The notes below the pieces were generated by a model, which saw only the letters and a program-made list of their open reading frames with translations, ran no database searches and had not been told where the DNA came from. A stretch of 14,501 nucleotides of DNA, taken from Lachnospiraceae bacterium UBA1760 (GTDB lineage Bacteria; Bacillota; Clostridia; Lachnospirales; Lachnospiraceae). Positions 6,429 through 13,572 of the stretch are shown piece by piece. The translations under genes were made by a program, and so were the position numbers. How positions within the stretch are numbered: the stretch's first letter is position 1; each line of letters begins with the position of its first letter. The stretch lies in assembly GCA_002314775.1 (NCBI GenBank), contig DCHE01000062.1, positions 1-14,501 on the forward strand. Reading direction: 5' to 3'.

Positions 6429-7361
6429 ATGGCTTATAATTTTAAAGAAATAATGAATAAACCTGAGCGTCTTGCTCCAGGTCATAGAATGTGTGCCGGC
6501 TGTGGCGGTACAATTGCAGTTCGTACAGTTCTTCGTGCTCTCAAGGAGGGCGACAAGGCTGTTATCGGCAATGCAACAGGATGTCTCGAGGTTTCGACCT
6601 TCATGTATCCTTACACAGCATACGAGGACAGCTACATCCACAATGCTTTCGAAAATGCAGGCGCTACACTCTCAGGTGTTGAGACAGCCTTCCATGCATT
6701 AAAGAAGCGTGGCAAAATCACAGACGATTACAAGTTCATCACCTTCGGTGGCGACGGTGGTACCTACGATATCGGTTTCCAGTCACTTTCAGGTGCAATG
6801 GAAAGAAATCACGACTTAGTTTACGTTTGCTACGACAACGGTGCATACATGAACACTGGTATTCAGCGTTCATCAGCCACTCCAATGTACGCAGACACAA
6901 CTACTACACCAGTTGGCTCATGCTCAAACGGTAAGATGCAGAACCGTAAGGACCTCGCTCAGATCATTGCAGCCCACAACATTCCTTACGTTGCACAGTC
7001 TACCTTCCAGCCAACCATGAAGGACCTTTACACAAAGTCTGAGAAGGCTATCTACACACCAGGTGCTGCCTTCCTTAACGTAATGGCTCCATGTCCACGT
7101 GGTTGGAGATACGAGACCTCAGATATCATGAATATCTGTAAGATGGCAATCGAGACCTGCTACTGGCCTCTCTTCGAGGTTGTTGAAGGCAAGTGGATTC
7201 TCAACTACGAGCCAAAGAAGAAGCTTCCAATCGAAGACTTCCTCAAAACTCAAGGTCGTTTCAAGCACCTCTTCAAGCCAGGTAACGAGGAACTACTCGT
7301 ACAGTACCAGGAGGAAGTTGACAGACGCTGGGAAGACTTACTCTTCAAATGTTCTAAATAA
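6429..7361 (+). CDS. porB: Pyruvate:ferredoxin oxidoreductase, beta subunit (TPP and [4Fe-4S] binding)
   Basis: The 310-aa protein has the TPP-binding stretch GGDGGTYDIG (about 107-116) with the downstream DNGAYMNTG that completes the Mg-TPP motif. Cysteines C22, C25, C52 and C222 (in MCAGCGG, ATGC and APCPRGW) are placed as the ligands of the proximal [4Fe-4S] cluster. All are present. TAGGAGGT immediately upstream is a strong ribosome binding site, and the gap to porA is 13 nt. It is the last gene of the operon; a strong terminator begins 6 nt after the stop. Confidence 0.95.
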   Translation: MAYNFKEIMNKPERLAPGHRMCAGCGGTIAVRTVLRALKEGDKAVIGNATGCLEVSTFMYPYTAYEDSYIHNAFENAGATLSGVETAFHALKKRGKITDDYKFITFGGDGGTYDIGFQSLSGAMERNHDLVYVCYDNGAYMNTGIQRSSATPMYADTTTTPVGSCSNGKMQNRKDLAQIIAAHNIPYVAQSTFQPTMKDLYTKSEKAIYTPGAAFLNVMAPCPRGWRYETSDIMNICKMAIETCYWPLFEVVEGKWILNYEPKKKLPIEDFLKTQGRFKHLFKPGNEELLVQYQEEVDRRWEDLLFKCSK

Positions 7362-7367
7362 ATCTTT

Positions 7368-7396
7368 GCCAACCTCATTATGAGGTTGGCTTTTTT
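7368..7396 (+). terminator. Intrinsic terminator of porGDAB
   Basis: A perfect 10-bp stem, GCCAACCTCA (7368-7377) with TGAGGTTGGC (7381-7390), has a TTA loop and is followed by six T (7391-7396). Confidence 0.95.
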
Positions 7397-7407
7397 GTAT
7401 AGGCAAT

Positions 7408-7434
7408 AAAAAAGCCGGGCACAAGGTGTCCGGC
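7408..7434 (-). terminator. Intrinsic terminator of the citrate synthase gene group
   Basis: Read on the minus strand, GCCGG (7430-7434) pairs with CCGGC (7414-7418). An inner CAC/GTG pairing follows after one C-A mismatch, around a 3-nt loop, and six T follow (7413-7408). It faces the por terminator, so the two convergent operons each have their own. Confidence 0.85.
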
Positions 7435-7444
7435 AATTTATTGT

Positions 7445-7639
7445 CTAAAAATGTCTGAGTGGCGGTGCTTTTCTTAGCTTGTCCTCTTTTTCGAGTATCT
7501 CGATTGGTCTACTAGTAAAATTAGCGAAGCTTCCCTTACTATCTCCAAGATTATTGGACTTGTCAACGCTTGAAGCTACTATAATTAGGGCGATACCTAT
7601 TCCGATAAAGCCACCTATTATAAATCCTATTACAAACAT
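7445..7639 (-). CDS. Small membrane protein (64 aa, DUF3789-like)
   Basis: Residues 2-23 form one glycine-rich membrane helix (FVIGFIIGGFIGIGIALIIVA), followed by a hydrophilic tail of about 40 residues, probably cytoplasmic. An excellent AAGGAGG lies 7 nt upstream of the ATG, and a terminator begins just after the stop, so this small gene is very likely real. The N-terminal pattern resembles the short DUF3789 proteins, but I cannot confirm membership. It is 31 nt downstream of the double zinc-ribbon membrane protein gene and is probably cotranscribed with it, so it may be a small partner of that protein. Function unknown. Confidence 0.8.
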   Translation of the reverse strand: MFVIGFIIGGFIGIGIALIIVASSVDKSNNLGDSKGSFANFTSRPIEILEKEDKLRKAPPLRHF

Positions 7640-7670
7640 GGATTTTCCTCCTTAAAAATGTATGTGGCAG

Positions 7671-8882
7671 TTACTCATTTCTGTCTTTTACGAATTTGGT
7701 CATGGTCTTTGATCTTGTGAGCTCTATCTTTTCGTGAACACGCTTAAACTTTGCAGAGGCTCCTGCAAATAGGAATACCGCAACCATAACTCCGGCTATA
7801 ATAGTTTCAATTAGATTGTCTCCTTCTGCCAAAGCGGACAGAATGAAGCCTCCAATAAACGCGAAGATTATTCCAAGTACAAGGGAGAGTGAAAACTTTG
7901 AGGCATTTACCTTAGTCTCGTCGTATGGAACTGCACCAACAACCTTGCCTGACTGACCGTTTACAAGGAAGGTATATGGACGATTCTCGTATCTGAAGGT
8001 CAAAAACCAGGCTGGAAGCATAGCATACTCGGCAGTAAAATTATTTACCTTTGGGGCGTTTCTTACAATTTTGATGTTGGAAGCACTTACTGACTTCTCT
8101 ACCTGCTTGTCAAAAAGCTCCTTAGCTCTGCCAATTGCCTGTGGCCTTATCGTATCTATGTCTACATCATACCTGTCTCCGTAGAAGCCAGACATATAGG
8201 ATGCCTGAAATGGTACAACCTTATTCATATCAAATGGTTCAAGTCTCTGAGAAACATCATCGTTAAGTCTCTCTGAGGCATCAAGCGTGATGTTGTTAAA
8301 ATGTGACTGTGCGCATCTGTAATAGTAGTAGGTTGTCTTGTTATCTCCTGAACCAACCTCACCACTTAATGACTGCTCATCCCAGTAATCCATACCACAC
8401 AGCCAGTAAGGAATGTAAATTCCTCTGATTCTGTCCATCTCGAAGTTCTTTATCTCGTCTGGAATGTATTTTCCGTCACCAAGTCTTTGTCTTATCGACC
8501 TTATGGCAGTTTCCTTTGTCACTGAAAATGGAAGAATGTACTTAGGAGACTCCTCCTTTGACATTCTGCTGAAGATGATTGTTGGCTGACCACAGTAGAT
8601 ACAGTAGGTCGAGGTCTCAACACCATTTACACGAAGCTCTCCACCGCAGGAGGTACATGAGTAAATGTTGTACTGAATGTAATCTCCATCTTCATCCTGA
8701 CTAACCTCAGTGTATTCTTCATTTACGGTATTAATATTCTGATTGTCTACTGCATTCATCTGGCTGGCATTTCCAGTTATCTCAGAGGCTTCATATATCG
8801 CTCCGCAGTAATCACATATCATCTTATTGGCCTGAGGGTCGAATCTTAATGCTCCTCCACAGCCCGGGCACTTGTATATCAT
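7671..8882 (-). CDS. Double zinc-ribbon protein with C-terminal membrane hairpin
   Basis: The 403-aa protein has two four-cysteine zinc ribbons: C5, C8, C23, C26 and C76, C79, C94, C97. They are separated by an acidic linker. A central domain of about 220 residues is aromatic-rich (YIPYWLCGMDYWD, AMLPAWFLTFRYENRPYTFLVNGQ). Two membrane helices follow at about 331-351 and 358-375, then a basic tail. Both termini should be cytoplasmic. Such proteins are common in Lachnospiraceae, where automatic annotation calls them zinc-ribbon or PriA-like; nothing here supports a helicase. The ribosome binding site is GGGAGGAAGAAGG just before the ATG. The gene is 58 nt downstream of citrate synthase, with a hairpin in the gap. 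Function not known. Confidence 0.85.
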   Translation of the reverse strand: MIYKCPGCGGALRFDPQANKMICDYCGAIYEASEITGNASQMNAVDNQNINTVNEEYTEVSQDEDGDYIQYNIYSCTSCGGELRVNGVETSTYCIYCGQPTIIFSRMSKEESPKYILPFSVTKETAIRSIRQRLGDGKYIPDEIKNFEMDRIRGIYIPYWLCGMDYWDEQSLSGEVGSGDNKTTYYYYRCAQSHFNNITLDASERLNDDVSQRLEPFDMNKVVPFQASYMSGFYGDRYDVDIDTIRPQAIGRAKELFDKQVEKSVSASNIKIVRNAPKVNNFTAEYAMLPAWFLTFRYENRPYTFLVNGQSGKVVGAVPYDETKVNASKFSLSLVLGIIFAFIGGFILSALAEGDNLIETIIAGVMVAVFLFAGASAKFKRVHEKIELTRSKTMTKFVKDRNE

Positions 8883-8899
8883 TTCCTTCTTCCTCCCTT

Positions 8900-8929
8900 A
8901 GCTTATCCCGCTAATCCGCCTGATAAGCT
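8900..8929 (-). promoter_or_regulatory. Intercistronic hairpin between citrate synthase and the zinc-ribbon gene
   Basis: AGCTTATC (8900-8907) and GATAAGCT (8922-8929) form a perfect 8-bp stem with a 14-nt loop. On the minus strand no T-run follows; the ribosome binding site of the next gene follows instead. It is better explained as an mRNA processing or stability element, or a translation modulator, than as a terminator. Confidence 0.45.
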
Positions 8930-8940
8930 TATATAATCAA

Positions 8941-10299
8941 TTATTTTCTCTCATCATAAGGAACAAAGTCCTTCTCCTCCATGATAGAGATATATGCTGG
9001 TCTTATGATCTTATCTACATTGATAAGCTCCTCAATTCTGTGAGCTGACCATCCAACAATTCTTGCCATGGCAAATATCGGTGTGTAAAGCTCCATCGGA
9101 ATTCCAAGCATACTGTAAACAAATCCACTGTAGAAGTCAACATTTGCAGATACACCCTTGTAGATTTTTCTCTTCTGGGCAATTACCAGAGGGGCAATTC
9201 TCTCTATGTTTGAGTAGAGCTTGTACTCATACTCCATATTCTTTTCCTTAGCTAGCTCCTCTACGAAGGATTTAAATACTCTTGCTCGAGGATCTGAAAT
9301 TGCGTATACTGCATGGCCCATTCCATAGATAAGTCCGCTTCTGTCAAATGCCTCCTTATCCACAATCTTCTCGAGGTATGCTCTTAAGGTGTCCTCATCT
9401 TCATAGTCTGTTACATGCTCTCTTATGTCCTGCATCATCTGCATAACCTTGATATTTGCACCACCGTGCTTTGGTCCCTTAAGGGATGCAAGGGCCGCTG
9501 CCATAACCGCGTAGGTATCCGAGCCCGATGATGATACTACTCTGGTTGTAAATGTTGAATTATTTCCACCGCCGTGCTCCATATGAAGAACAAGGGCAGC
9601 ATCAAGTACCTGCGCCTCAAGCTTTGTGTAGCTCTTATCCGGACGGAGCATTCTAAGAATGTTCTCTGCTGTCGAAAGCTCAGGATCCGGCTTATGAATA
9701 TACATACTAGCATCCTTCTTATAATGGTTGTATGCACAGTAGCCATAAACTGCAATTCTTGGGAACTCACATATAAGCGCCATACACTGTCTTAATACAT
9801 TCGGAATTGAATTATCTGACACATTCTTATCATATGCAGCTAGGGCAATAACACCCTTTGTCATGGAATTCATAATATCGTAGCTTGGCGCATGCATTAT
9901 TACATCTCTGGTGAAATTGTCAGGAAGCTCTCTTGACTGGGCAAGAATCTTCTTGAACTCTGTAAGCTCCTCCTCATTCGGAAGCTTTCCAAAAAGAAGT
10001 AGATACGTTATCTCCTCGAAGCCGAATCTCTTGAACTTGAAATCCTCGACAAGATCAATAACATCATAGCCTCTGTACCAAAGTCTTCCATCACATGGAG
10101 TCTTCACTCCGTCTATCATCTTAAAGGACTCAATCTTGGAAATATTGGTCACTCCCGCTCTGACACCACTTCCGTTCTTGTCGCGAAGTCCCCTCTTTAC
10201 TCCGTATTCATCATAAAGACTGTAGTCGACATCGTCTACTGCCTCGCAAACCCTTGCGTATTTTTCTGTAAATTCTTCTATAACTTTATTTTCTTTCAA
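8941..10299 (-). CDS. gltA: Citrate synthase
   Basis: The 452-aa protein condenses acetyl-CoA and oxaloacetate to citrate. Active-site motifs are intact: H242 in MEHGGGNNSTF, catalytic H278 in GPKHGGAN, H329 in GMGHAVYAISDPRA and catalytic D388 in NVDFYSG. The N-terminal extension of about 50 residues is usual for clostridial citrate synthases. The start is a TTG at 10299: AGGTGG lies 7 nt upstream, and there is no ATG in the frame before residue 61, already inside the fold. By family this is a cytoplasmic enzyme feeding the oxidative branch toward 2-oxoglutarate. Its substrate acetyl-CoA comes from the Por complex encoded at 4352-7361. A 2-methylcitrate synthase is possible in principle but no propionate genes are nearby. 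Probably first gene of a three-gene unit. Confidence 0.95.
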   Translation of the reverse strand: MKENKVIEEFTEKYARVCEAVDDVDYSLYDEYGVKRGLRDKNGSGVRAGVTNISKIESFKMIDGVKTPCDGRLWYRGYDVIDLVEDFKFKRFGFEEITYLLLFGKLPNEEELTEFKKILAQSRELPDNFTRDVIMHAPSYDIMNSMTKGVIALAAYDKNVSDNSIPNVLRQCMALICEFPRIAVYGYCAYNHYKKDASMYIHKPDPELSTAENILRMLRPDKSYTKLEAQVLDAALVLHMEHGGGNNSTFTTRVVSSSGSDTYAVMAAALASLKGPKHGGANIKVMQMMQDIREHVTDYEDEDTLRAYLEKIVDKEAFDRSGLIYGMGHAVYAISDPRARVFKSFVEELAKEKNMEYEYKLYSNIERIAPLVIAQKRKIYKGVSANVDFYSGFVYSMLGIPMELYTPIFAMARIVGWSAHRIEELINVDKIIRPAYISIMEEKDFVPYDERK

Positions 10300-10341
10300 A
10301 ATATTACCACCTATCTATCATTTTTAATACTTTCCCCTTAT

Positions 10342-10371
10342 ATATTAACTGATAAATGCCTCTATCGTCAA
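10342..10371 (-). promoter_or_regulatory. Weak candidate promoter for citrate synthase
   Basis: On the minus strand TTGACG (10366-10371) and TAATAT (10342-10347) are 18 nt apart, in AT-rich DNA 43 nt before the TTG start. The -35 is good and the -10 matches four of six. Confidence 0.35.
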
Positions 10372-10413
10372 ATAAAGAATACTTAATTATATATTTTTAT
10401 CGTCCGTCTATCA

Positions 10414-10442
10414 TTGAGACTGGGGTGATTTTGTGCTATAAT
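10414..10442 (+). promoter_or_regulatory. Sigma-A promoter for the DUF4317-like gene
   Basis: TTGAGA (10414-10419) and a perfect TATAAT (10437-10442) are 17 nt apart, with an extended -10 TGC at 10434-10436. This is the strongest promoter in the window and predicts a start near 10449. Confidence 0.75.
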
Positions 10443-10448
10443 ATCTCT

Positions 10449-10549
10449 CGCTGACCTTGATTTTGGGGTCTGGCTTTCCGCTGCTCAGCTTACCGGCTCA
10501 TGCTGGTAAATACATATATTTTTTCAAAGGATTTACAAAGGAGAATACT
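10449..10549 (+). promoter_or_regulatory. Structured 5' leader of the DUF4317-like gene
   Basis: The leader of about 100 nt is richer in G and C than the surrounding intergenic DNA. GACC (10453-10456) can pair with GGTC (10467-10470). TTACCGGC (10490-10497) can pair over 8 bp, with one G-U, with GCTGGTAA (10502-10509) around a TCAT loop. A six-T run (10519-10524) comes 9 nt after this hairpin, too far for a normal terminator. The ribosome binding site AAAGGAG (10537-10543) is left free. It does not match a riboswitch class I know. Confidence 0.4.
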
Positions 10550-11839
10550 ATGCTTATTAATAAAGACATGCTTGAACTTAAAAAGCGTTTTACCAAGGAA
10601 AAATGCTCCATCACAAGACTTGCAGGCTGCTACGTTGATGCAAACTCAAACAAATTGTTAAGCTTTAACAACACCTTTCTCAACCTTGATGATGACGAGC
10701 TTTTCAAATACTTAGATATTGCGAAAAAATCCCTTTCCGGAACCATTGGGAATAATCTTCTTCCTCTTCTGTTTCAAAGAAACGAGGAGGGTGAGAAGAT
10801 GCAGCAGCTTCTGCTTTCTCTTCGCGAAAGCGGACTAAAGAACGACGATTTAATCGACTGCATTTACGACCTTATCATTGAGAACTTCCACTATGCTGGA
10901 AACTATCTCATTCTTATCTTTAAGGATTCCTACGATGTTATGACCAAGACTACTGACGAGCTTAAGCTCGACGAATCTGAGGAGGTTTATGACTATTTTA
11001 TAGTTTCCATCTGTCCTGTTAAGCTTTCTAAGCCAGGTCTTGGATACTTAGAGGGTGAGAACAGAATCGGTTCAAGGGTTCAGGACTGGGTTGTGGATAT
11101 GCCTGACACTGCATTTACCTTCCCATCCTTTATTGAGAGAAGCACTGACATTCACACTCTTACCTACTACGTCAAGGACGCGAAGGACTCGCACCACGAC
11201 TTTATCGAAAAGGGACTCAAGTGCTGCGATATAAACACTGCTACTGAGGAGCTTAATACCTTCTCTTCTGTTGTGAAGGCCGTTGTCTCTTCGGTTATGG
11301 AAAAGAGTGACGAGGTGCTTTGCAAGGTTCAGGAGAGCCTTCAGGATATGGTTGTAAGCCGTGAAGCTGATAATGAAGGGCTTTGCCTTCCTGAGGAGGA
11401 TAATTTTGTTCTGACTGACGAGATTATAGACGAGGTCTTAAAGGAGAACGAAATTCCATTTGATACTGCCGAAACCATCAAGGCTAAGCTCTCTGAGGAA
11501 TTCGGAGATATGACACCGACTGTGAAAAACCTTGTCGATGAAAAAGCAATAGAGAAGAATCTGAAGAAGCAGGAGGCTGCAAACCTTAGAAAAGAGGTTG
11601 CCGAGCTTAGAAAAGAGAATGACGAGCATAAAAAAGCCATCGACACCCTTGTCAGTATGGAGGGTCCGGTTGAGGATACCGAGGAGGCAAGAAGTCGCTG
11701 GGCGGAGGTATTTCTTCGCATGAAGCCGGACAAGGCTGAAAACGTTCGCTGCGACGTAATTGACGGCAAAAAATATCTCATGATTCCTATTGAGGATGAG
11801 GAGCATATCAATCTTAACGGGGTAGATACGACGGTTTAG
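10550..11839 (+). CDS. DUF4317-like protein of unknown function
   Basis: The 429-aa protein begins at ATG 10550, which has AAAGGAG 6 nt upstream. A longer frame from TTG 10457 has no ribosome binding site and would start almost at the promoter, so it was not used. The N-terminus (INKDMLELKKRFTKEKCSITRLAGCYVD) and the acidic alpha/beta body resemble DUF4317, a family I associate with Lachnospiraceae and relatives. No signal peptide or membrane segment is seen, so it should be cytoplasmic. A probable coiled coil rich in K/E/L runs from about 335 to 368, before a short C-terminal domain. No catalytic motif is evident. It stands alone between a strong promoter and a perfect terminator, so it is monocistronic. 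Confidence 0.85.
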   Translation: MLINKDMLELKKRFTKEKCSITRLAGCYVDANSNKLLSFNNTFLNLDDDELFKYLDIAKKSLSGTIGNNLLPLLFQRNEEGEKMQQLLLSLRESGLKNDDLIDCIYDLIIENFHYAGNYLILIFKDSYDVMTKTTDELKLDESEEVYDYFIVSICPVKLSKPGLGYLEGENRIGSRVQDWVVDMPDTAFTFPSFIERSTDIHTLTYYVKDAKDSHHDFIEKGLKCCDINTATEELNTFSSVVKAVVSSVMEKSDEVLCKVQESLQDMVVSREADNEGLCLPEEDNFVLTDEIIDEVLKENEIPFDTAETIKAKLSEEFGDMTPTVKNLVDEKAIEKNLKKQEAANLRKEVAELRKENDEHKKAIDTLVSMEGPVEDTEEARSRWAEVFLRMKPDKAENVRCDVIDGKKYLMIPIEDEEHINLNGVDTTV

Positions 11840-11842
11840 GTT

Positions 11843-11883
11843 AAAAAAACTCGGTACAGAGTTCATCTGTACCGAGTTTTTTT
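11843..11883. terminator. Bidirectional intrinsic terminator
   Basis: ACTCGGTACAGA (11849-11860) and TCTGTACCGAGT (11866-11877) form a perfect 12-bp stem with a GTTCA loop, flanked by seven A (11843-11849) and seven T (11877-11883). It ends the DUF4317-like transcript on the plus strand and the TetR-GNAT transcript on the minus strand. It overlaps the stop codon of the latter. Confidence 0.95.
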
Positions 11884-12901
11884 ACTGTATAAAGCAAATC
11901 AGCTTCTGTGCTTCCTCGCCATTTATTGTTTCGTACTCAGCCTCCTGGAAGCCCATCTTGAATAATATCTCTCTGATAGGTGTTCCGCATGCTGCATTCT
12001 CTCTTGGCACACTTATCTGAACGTGCTCACCAAGCTTCATCTGTCCAAGGGAGTTAACGATGAGTCTCTCAGCAATACCGTTGCCGCAGAACTCCTCCTT
12101 AACAAACAGTGATGTGATAACTCGCTCCTCCTTTTCAAATGTCACAATACCTACAATCTGGTCGTTAGACATAACTGCAAGAGTTTCGCCAGTCTCAACT
12201 CCACGGCTAATGTAGTTCATAAACTGATCCTTGGTCACCCAAGGCATCTTATTCTTCTCGGCATTGTAAAGGCTAAGGCAGCCTGCAACATCCTTGCTTG
12301 AAATCTCCATTGGGAACATAAGGTCAGACTTGTCAGGATCAAGTCCCATAATAATGTTGATACACTTTCTGACACTGTCAACTCTTGAGGTCTCGATTCT
12401 ATTCTCATAAAGCATCAGAGAGCCGCCACCTTTTGCAATAAAGATTGCCGCAATCTCAGAATCGATTCTGGTACTGGCACCATTGATAACGAGAATATCC
12501 ATAATCTCCTTGATATAAGGAATCATAAGCTCAAGAGTTCTGTCCTTAAGTGCCCAGATAATTGTTCTGTGAATCTTTCCTTCATATTTATCTCTGAATG
12601 TATTAACCTCCTCAACGAGAAGTCCGAAGAACTTGCCCATAAGCATATTAGGGCATCTTCTCCACTCATTCATAAGCCTGTTGGCCTTATCGATATACTT
12701 GTCAAAGAATAAATCCAAGGTAAAGTCAAATACTTCATCCTTGCTTTTAAAATAATAATAGAAAAGGCTAATCTCTCCGCCTGCTTCCTTCATTATCCCT
12801 CTTATACTAGTCCCATCATATCCGTTCTCGAAGAATAACTTAAGTGCAGCACTGAGAATCTCATCTTTTTTTCCATTCTCTAATACTGGTTTCCTTCCCA
12901 T
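11882..12901 (-). CDS. TetR-family regulator fused to a GNAT acetyltransferase domain
   Basis: The 339-aa protein has a TetR DNA-binding domain at about 10-58, with the helix-turn-helix region TSIRGIMKEAG...SLFYYYFKSKDEVF. An all-helical ligand/dimerisation domain runs to about 190. A second domain at about 198-339 has the GNAT core: a beta-strand pair with IVGIVTFEKEE, then motif A VITSLFVKEEFCGNGIAERLI (261-281). In the pyrophosphate loop the usual Q/R is E270, followed by G273-N-G275. A late KMGFQ is typical of GNAT ends. TetR proteins are normally about 190-220 aa, so the extra 140 residues are a true fusion; there is no frameshift. The product should bind DNA and may use or sense acetyl-CoA or an acylated ligand. 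GAGGAG precedes the ATG at 12901. Its targets are unknown; autoregulation is suggested by nearby palindromes. Confidence 0.88.
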   Translation of the reverse strand: MGRKPVLENGKKDEILSAALKLFFENGYDGTSIRGIMKEAGGEISLFYYYFKSKDEVFDFTLDLFFDKYIDKANRLMNEWRRCPNMLMGKFFGLLVEEVNTFRDKYEGKIHRTIIWALKDRTLELMIPYIKEIMDILVINGASTRIDSEIAAIFIAKGGGSLMLYENRIETSRVDSVRKCINIIMGLDPDKSDLMFPMEISSKDVAGCLSLYNAEKNKMPWVTKDQFMNYISRGVETGETLAVMSNDQIVGIVTFEKEERVITSLFVKEEFCGNGIAERLIVNSLGQMKLGEHVQISVPRENAACGTPIREILFKMGFQEAEYETINGEEAQKLICFIQ

Positions 12902-12925
12902 AATGCTCTCCTCATCTTTTAAATC

Positions 12926-12935
12926 AACTTAAGTT
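12926..12935. promoter_or_regulatory. Palindrome, possible TetR-GNAT operator
   Basis: AACTTAAGTT is a perfect 10-bp palindrome lying about 20 nt downstream of the candidate -10 box and 25 nt before the start codon. The position suits autorepression by the TetR-type protein. The short AT-rich site could also be chance. Confidence 0.35.
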
Positions 12936-12952
12936 CTAATTCATATATCAAC

Positions 12953-12981
12953 ATTTTAACTTTATTATCGAAAATATGCAA
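12953..12981 (-). promoter_or_regulatory. Candidate promoter for the TetR-GNAT gene
   Basis: On the minus strand TAAAAT (12953-12958) lies 17 nt from TTGCAT (12976-12981). The -10 matches five of six and the -35 only three of six. Confidence 0.4.
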
Positions 12982-12994
12982 GTATTTATGGAAT

Positions 12995-13019
12995 TATGAT
13001 ATAATTTTTTTATATCATA
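12995..13019. repeat. AT-rich inverted repeat upstream of the TetR-GNAT promoter
   Basis: TATGATATAA (12995-13004) and TTATATCATA (13010-13019) form a perfect 10-bp inverted repeat around TTTTT. It sits 14 nt upstream of the candidate -35. It could be a second operator or a DNA hairpin. The rest of the 251-nt gap (12902-13152) holds only the promoter, the palindrome and the atp terminator. Confidence 0.5.
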
Positions 13020-13055
13020 TTGATGTAATACATAGAACACTTCAAATTAATATCT

Positions 13056-13099
13056 AAAAAATCCCTCTCATCCTGATAATTCAAGATGAGAGGGATTTT
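13056..13099 (-). terminator. Intrinsic terminator of the ATP synthase operon
   Basis: TCCCTCTCATC (13062-13072) and GATGAGAGGGA (13085-13095) pair over 11 bp, extended by A/T pairs, around a 12-nt loop. On the minus strand six T follow (13061-13056). It lies 54 nt after the atpC stop. Confidence 0.9.
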
Positions 13100-13152
13100 G
13101 ATACTATGATACTCCAAAATATGACTGTATTTCTGAAATAATAGCTTTGGTT

Positions 13153-13569
13153 TTACTTAATTCCAAGATATCTGTTCTTTCCCTGAAGTCTTGCCATCGC
13201 TCTTGAGAGTGACGCCGAAGAAACATGGTACTCAATGATACTCTGCTTTTGCTGCAGCTTCTCTTTTGCACGCTCGAGGGCCGCCTCAGCACGGAATGCA
13301 TCAATCTCCTCCGGTCTCTCTGCTGAGTACACAATAATATTGACCTTATTGTGACCGCATCTGAGAAGTCCGTCCGAGCAGATTGCAACCTGCCAGTCTC
13401 CGTCCTTTGGTTTGAATCTTACGTCTCCAACCTCAATTGCGGTTGTCATAGGCGCATGATTTGCAAGTATCTGCATCTGTCCATCATAAGCCGGAAATGT
13501 AAGGCTTTCGCATTCGCCCTCAAAGAAAACTCTGTCACAGGCTATAATTTTAAGTTCGAATGTATTCAT
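13153..13569 (-). CDS. atpC: F1Fo ATP synthase epsilon subunit
   Basis: The 138-aa protein has the normal length and the N-terminal beta-sandwich signature of epsilon subunits (FELKIIACDRVFFEGECESLTFPAYDG split over residues 4-30, then QMQILANHAPMTTAIEVGDV). A C-terminal helical part follows (EAALERAKEKLQQKQSI). It is the regulatory central-stalk subunit of F1 on the cytoplasmic membrane. It starts 3 nt after the atpD stop, with GGAGG inside the end of atpD. It is the last gene of the atp operon and is followed by a terminator. Confidence 0.95.
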   Translation of the reverse strand: MNTFELKIIACDRVFFEGECESLTFPAYDGQMQILANHAPMTTAIEVGDVRFKPKDGDWQVAICSDGLLRCGHNKVNIIVYSAERPEEIDAFRAEAALERAKEKLQQKQSIIEYHVSSASLSRAMARLQGKNRYLGIK

Positions 13570-13572
13570 AGG

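Noticed and set aside
10490..10524. Transcription attenuator before the DUF4317-like gene
   Set aside because: The T-run starts 9 nt after the hairpin, too far for an intrinsic terminator, so it is reported only as a structured leader.
10457..10549. 31-codon N-terminal extension of the DUF4317-like protein from TTG
   Set aside because: It has no ribosome binding site and starts about 8 nt after the predicted transcription start; ATG 10550 has AAAGGAG at the right distance and matches the family N-terminus.
11341..11866. Two minus-strand frames of 156 and 142 aa
   Set aside because: They are antisense to the DUF4317-like gene and run into its terminator; one is serine/phenylalanine-rich shadow sequence.
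13104..13388. 94-aa minus-strand frame crossing the end of atpC
   Set aside because: It is an out-of-frame reading within atpC and has no family features.
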